Shown in pieces: positions 59,112 to 64,000 of a stretch of 64,000 nt of DNA. The position numbers were made by a program, and so were the translations under genes. The notes beneath the pieces were generated by a model. That model ran no database searches. It was not told the DNA's origin and saw only the letters and a program-made list of their open reading frames with translations. Origin of the DNA: Torreya grandis (taxonomy: Eukaryota; Streptophyta; Pinopsida; Cupressales; Taxaceae); assembly GCA_037957365.1 (NCBI GenBank), contig JARHVA010002371.1:124001-188000 (forward strand), given 5' to 3'. Position 1 is the stretch's first letter; each line of letters begins with the position of its first letter.

Positions 59112-60960
59112 GTGAACTCTATACCTTTTCTTCATGAGATGTTATTCATAGATTCAGATAACTACACATGTAGTGGGATCATGTATAATATGGATTATGA
59201 GAGCATGGTCATGAATAATGCCTTTGTTCAATACCCATATGGTGATGACATAGTTTTTAAGATGGATCCATATCCCCCTTACACAAATAAATATGTAGAA
59301 CAAGGCCAAGATCCATTAAAAAAATACCTGGTTAGTACACCTACTTAACCAAGACATGAGCAACAATAAATAACTCACTACCTTGTTAACGTGCCATCTA
59401 TCGAATAAGTCCAACTACAACATTACTATGTTACCATGCTAAAAACCTATCACCCATATTTGTTCGATTGTCACTTGCTTGAAATAAGGATGAGGTTTTG
59501 GTTAGATCCATAGAGGTATGAGCTAAGTTCCTAAAAGAATTTCCTCATAAAAATATACCTAGTATATTTAAAGTGCTTAGAAATGTACCTTATACCAAAA
59601 CTATCAAACATGCCTCTACTAGTTACCATCATACCATCATGCCAATATCAAACCAAGATAAAAATATCCCTATAAAGGGAAAAGGGCCCATGGAAAACCA
59701 ATTCATGTAAATACAACAAGCATATCAGACTTATCTTAATCTAGTGTAAAACTTTAATGCTATAGCCATATTGAATACTCTACTTATAGAGCTAACTGCT
59801 TAAATAAAAGTGTTAGTTTATTCATTGGGTCATACTAATCTAGGTGTGGACCCATTTACCCAAAATACTTTAGTATACAACATGTTTAATATCACATTCA
59901 TTAAGGAAGTGATTTTGGCTTATAATTAGGACCATGTGCCAAAAGTATTGGAGAACATGCAAGTGTCTCATAATTTAGGCCAAGGTGGGTTAAATGCACC
60001 ACAAAATAATCCCAAATAATAAGTGCCTCTTGTTAATAGTACAAGAAGTTTTCAAAATCAAGGGATAATAATGCCTAGTTCCAAACCATAGTGGATTACT
60101 CCCACTCCTAAACCAACTACTTCTTCAAACACACAACAACATGAGATAAGTAATCAGGCATTACCCAATATTTTACCTCAAAAAGTAGTGAATGTTACCC
60201 CACCCCAATAGATGATGAATAATATTTTACATCCATAGGCACATACCAATTTACCACCTTAACAAAGGTAGAACACTACACCACCTCAACATGTAATAAC
60301 AAATGTTCCACCACAACAGATGTAAATCAATGTACCTCAACCGCCATAGACATTGTCTAGTCAATAATGCATTCCTATTGGTGAATGGAAAATACCAAAC
60401 ACCCCAAAAACATATAGTTCAAACTAGGTATTTATTCAATAAATAGGTGCCAAAATAATGTGAATACCTATTAGGTAATAGTTTCCTTTTAGCCAACATT
60501 TACCACATATTCAAAGATAGGGCATTAGTAAATAACAAGTACCATTTATATAACTAGGTTTGACTATTTGACAACAAGTTCCTACTCAAACCCAGTAGGC
60601 ACAATATCGACCTTCCACAAAGCCACATACTTCCATCACAACCTCAATTCCATTAGATGCAAATCCATATTTTGAATCTTAATGAGAATAATTACCAACA
60701 ATACATGCAAGATTAGTAACCTAATCTCAATACACAGATGCATATTCCTGGTCAATTCATCCATCAAACCAATGTTCCATAATACTCCATTCTTCCACTA
60801 TACCTTGATCAAGGTAATCCACCTTTGACCACCCAAACACAACCACAACCAACTATGACATCAAGTTTCTTAGACCAATAATTGTAACAAATGAAAGATG
60901 CAACTGTAACCAGTCAAATAAGAAAGCAAAATAAGAAGTTCAAATTGGATGATGTGTGTT
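59112..60960 (+). pseudogene. N-terminal gag extension of a Tat-type gypsy element (decayed)
   Basis: An open frame at 59112-59348 (78 aa, acidic and aromatic) has no domain I recognise. From about 59950 to 60870 the plus strand reads as a Gln/Pro/Asn-rich region (PPQ, QQ and NP-rich text) with many stops, mostly TAG or TAA where Gln codons are expected. It leads directly into the gag core. Long low-complexity N-terminal extensions occur in some Tat gags; assignment to this element is by position only. Confidence 0.45.
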
Positions 60961-62330
60961 CATATCCATTTAAATGGAGTATCTCCAAATACCATTTCAT
61001 TCAAGTTATGAGCCACCAAAATTTAATAAATACAAGGGTAAATGAGACCCTAAAGAGATTTTAAAAGAGTTTTTTGTCACTTTCTATCTAGTGGCCTATA
61101 GTAACATCTACCTACTTCTTATTTTTCCTCGAAGTGTAGTTGGATAGGCTTTGGAGTTACTTATTAAGTTGATAAAGAACTTAGTATCTAAATTCGAATA
61201 TATTTTAGACAAGTTTGTGCAACATTTATCATAAAATATTGAGCATGAGATTTTAGTATTTGATTTGAGTAAAGCTAAGAATAAAGATGGTGAGAGATTT
61301 GTAATTTATTTATAGTGATGGAGAGTACTTTCTAGTTGATTTACCCATAATCAACTAGATAAATAATTGGTAGATGTGTTTATAAAAAATTTACAAAATG
61401 AATCATCGTATCACTTGGAGCTTTAGTGTGCTCACACATTCAAGGAGATAATTGAGAAAGGAATTTAGATTGAAAAAGCCCTTATCAATAAAGTTATTAT
61501 TAAGTTATCTTCTTCAAACCAAAACTAGAGCCAAAACTAAAAGTCAAGCCTAAGTCAAAACCCTAACCCAATCTAAGCACAAGTGACTTCACCCACTCAG
61601 GTTAATAATCATGAAAAATATAATCCATACAACTACAATAAAAATGTTGTCACTAATGGAGTCACTTAGTCTCGTCATGTTAAAATGGTGAAAACACTAT
61701 CTGCTCAGCCTTTGTAGCTTATTCGATAAGTTTAGCCTATCCAACAAGAACACTCTATGCCTCAACCTAGGATATCTCATCAAATGCTATATCCACCACC
61801 TTTGTAAACCCTTTCTCCAAGAAGAAGACATACTCCTAGAGTCTTCAACGACCTTGGTAAGCCTATTAAAGTAGTGTTTCACAAATTAGCCATGGCCAAT
61901 ATGATTTATTATCCAATTCTAAAACATTTTCTTGAGGGAATACCTTATCTAAATTGGTATAAAGAGCATGAGTTATACAAATACCATCATGTTCATGGAC
62001 ATTAAATACACCATAGTGTGCATGTCAAACACATCATTGAGAATATGTTAGAAAATGGAGAGATCCAATTAGATAACAAAGCATCTACTTCCAATCAAAA
62101 CTTAGGCATCTACCAAAATCCTTTTCCAAAACATAATAATACCAATAAAAACTATCAACAACAAATACCACAGCCATAACAAAAACAACATCATCATCCA
62201 TAATAATAGCAACAATAATGTCAACCATAGAATGGATGGAACCTAGGCTAGAATGAACCCAATAACCAATAGATCTATTGCATAGTTGCACATGACTACA
62301 ATAAATTTGTAGGTCATATTGTGGGTGGTC
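60961..62330 (+). pseudogene. Tat-type gypsy gag core (decayed)
   Basis: MEYLQIPFHSSYEPPKFNKY, then KGK-stop-DPKEILKEFFV (about 60980-61080) gives the gag N-terminal domain. LIKLIKNLVSKFEYILDKFV, NIEHEILVFDLSKAKNKDGE and LVDVFIKNLQNESSYHLEL follow at about 61160-61430. FKEIIEKGI and KALINKVIIKLSSSNQN end the block near 61540. YPILKHFLEGIPYLNWYKEH and YKYHHVHGH at about 61900-62000, followed by NMLENGEIQL, resemble the knuckle region. Stops interrupt it throughout. Confidence 0.78.
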
Positions 62331-62869
62331 ATGTATCCACTATTACCATCAATCCTAAACCAAATTACAATAGACTGAGACCATTATATAATAATGCCAA
62401 TTAGCTTACCAATGTCGATAATACTTCCTTGACCTGTGACCTCATCCAAGTACAACAACAACCTAGGATTACAATTTCAAGACACTCTACCGATAACCCT
62501 TCATTGTCCCATGACCATAACCAAGTGCACTGATAATCAATAATTATCCTCTTTAGACCATCTCCATAATTTTATAGTTATGATAGTCTTTTATCCAATC
62601 TAAATTATGAAATCATAATTTGGTGGTCTAAAATCACCATCCAAGGCATGAACCCCCTACCAATGAATTAATCCAACCCACTATGTGAGCTAGGAGTAGG
62701 ATAATTACCAATGTTAATGAAAAGTGTATGATATTATGGAATAAATCCAAAAAATACCCACACAAAACTCTATTCTAGATTTTTTGCATATATCTACCAT
62801 CGATAAGAATATCTTTATAGAAATCCTAGGCCAATCCCAAGTGCCAAATGACATCACACCAGAAAAATT

Positions 62870-63440
62870 TCAAGATATGGTTGGACACCCAGTCCCAAGC
62901 CAATAATTGATCTTCAACCAAAGTGATATGTCATCCCTTGGCTCTCTCCATAATAATCCATTATATATTGATGTTTTTTATCATGTGACACAAATTTAAA
63001 CATGTCCTCATAGAAAATGGGTTGGGCCTAAATATTGTGTCTCTAAAGATAATCAAGAATATGAGATATACAATAATAGACCTTCAGTCAGAGACTATTA
63101 ATATCAAGGCCTATGACAATGAAGAGCAGGAATCACAAGGAACTATTAGTTTACTAGTGGTCATTGGGCCTTTGACCCATGATACATTTTTCCATGTGTT
63201 AGACCTAGATTTATTATATAATTTACTTTTGGGTAGACCATAGATACACATAATCCATGTAATTTATTCAGCATTGCATAAGTTTATCAAGTTTCCTCAC
63301 TCTAGGATGGAGGTAACTATCCATGGAGACTTACATCCATACGAACACAAGTAATTGGAGGCCGAATATAAAAGCTACAATCATTGTTTTGGTGTAGACC
63401 TAGTACCCAAGAAGGACAAAGATAAAGAGATACTTTTTGA
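62870..63440 (+). pseudogene. Tat-type gypsy protease (decayed)
   Basis: GLNIVSLKIIKNMRY, then ETINIKAYDNEEQESQGTIS and FFHVLDLDLLYNLLLGRP (63022-63243) match the Tat protease, ending in the LLGRPW block. The active-site loop just before 63022 reads VLIENGLG, with Glu where Asp is expected. KFIKFPHSRMEVTIHGD at about 63275-63325 is the KFPH...I.GD block that normally leads to RT. No RT is seen before 63475. Confidence 0.78.
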
Positions 63441-63474
63441 ATTACCCAAGGCCCATTGCATAGACCTTGATAGC

Positions 63475-64000
63475 TGTAGACACCTAAATTTTATTTAGTG
63501 TCTAAATGCACCTTAATCATTCTCCCTTAATTTATTTAATCATTCTTCCTAAGTTTATTAATCATTATTCTTAATTAACATTTCTTCCACAAATCAATTC
63601 ATTAATTAATTCAAATATTTTTGAAAAAGTTAATTGTGCACATTTTATTCTTTATTTTGATTATTTAATTCTTTAGTTCATCAATTCAAAATTCTCCCAC
63701 TTTTCTCTCCCTCATTCGAACCAAATCCATGAAAACCTCCACTTCCTATGACTCCTCCACTGAGTTGTCAATCCATTTTGATTAAGTTTGATAACTAACC
63801 CCTCCTTTTTCTCACTTGGTTGAAATAGTTCCTATCCTCATGGATGAGGATTCATCCTCAACCATTGATCATTTGGAACCTTGAAAAATTCTAATTGATC
63901 CTCCATCATCAGATCATAATTCTGGCTTCTATAAATAAGCTTGAAAATTCTCATTCTAAAAAAAAGATAAAAATATTGCATTCAATCACAAGTTCTTGAG
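63475..64000 (+). repeat. Probable start of a plus-strand LTR (U3 and TATA box)
   Basis: The protease similarity stops and TGTAGACACCTAAATTTTAT begins, a typical gypsy LTR start. About 455 bases on, CTATAAATAAGC at 63929-63940 is a good TATA box in the right position for U3/R. The element runs off the right edge, so neither the LTR end nor its partner can be seen. Confidence 0.5.
63930..63937 (+). promoter_or_regulatory. TATA box of the right-edge LTR
   Basis: TATAAATA in the context TTCTATAAATAAGC, preceded by an A/T-rich, CT-rich U3. Confidence 0.5.

Overview
The window looks like one stretch of a large, repeat-bloated land-plant nuclear genome. I found no cellular protein gene, rRNA, tRNA or organelle insertion. 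Nearly everything recognisable is a decayed retrotransposon, often nested inside another. The copia elements and one gypsy element are primed by initiator-tRNA-Met (TGGTATCAGAGC-type sites). The low gene density, old nested LTR elements and mixture of copia, chromovirus and Tat-type gypsy suit a gymnosperm-like genome, but the species cannot be told from this sequence.

Layout. 1-2560: minus-strand Ty3/gypsy remnant running off the left edge. 3087-15383: a non-autonomous copia element with matching LTRs (896/901 bp) and target duplication CTAAC. It is split by a younger related insertion at 5276-12929, which is a tandem dimer (LTR-internal-LTR-internal-LTR; LTRs all 1176 bp, internals both 2063 bp) bounded by its own target duplication ATTTT. 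16885-18480: plus-strand Tat-type gypsy gag-protease remnant. 22851-25050: minus-strand LINE. 29180-30720: minus-strand Tat-type gag-protease remnant. 31344-33060: minus-strand copia pol fragment. 34509-38562: a third member of the non-autonomous copia family, target duplication AATGT. 39702-45250: a different, full-length but dead copia. 46530-47900: copia integrase/protease fragment. 50111-56548: full-length dead chromovirus with LTRs, chromodomain and TATA boxes. 59112-63440: plus-strand Tat-type gag-protease. 63475 to the right edge: probable start of another plus-strand LTR. The gaps between are A/T-rich and hold only short tandem repeats and hairpins.

The most distinctive content is the non-autonomous copia family (3087-15383, its inner dimer, and 34509-38562). 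Its members lack integrase and much of reverse transcriptase but keep the PBS, PPT and LTRs. The dimer units and the 34.5 kb copy share one gag deletion junction. All carry clusters of a near-palindromic 12-mer, ACCGACGTCGGT, both in the U3 part of the LTR and in place of the missing integrase. The family therefore appears to have spread as a deletion derivative mobilised in trans by an autonomous partner not seen here. By eye, divergence is about 7% between the outer LTRs, about 4% between the 34.5 kb LTRs and about 2-3% among the inner LTRs, which agrees with the nesting order.
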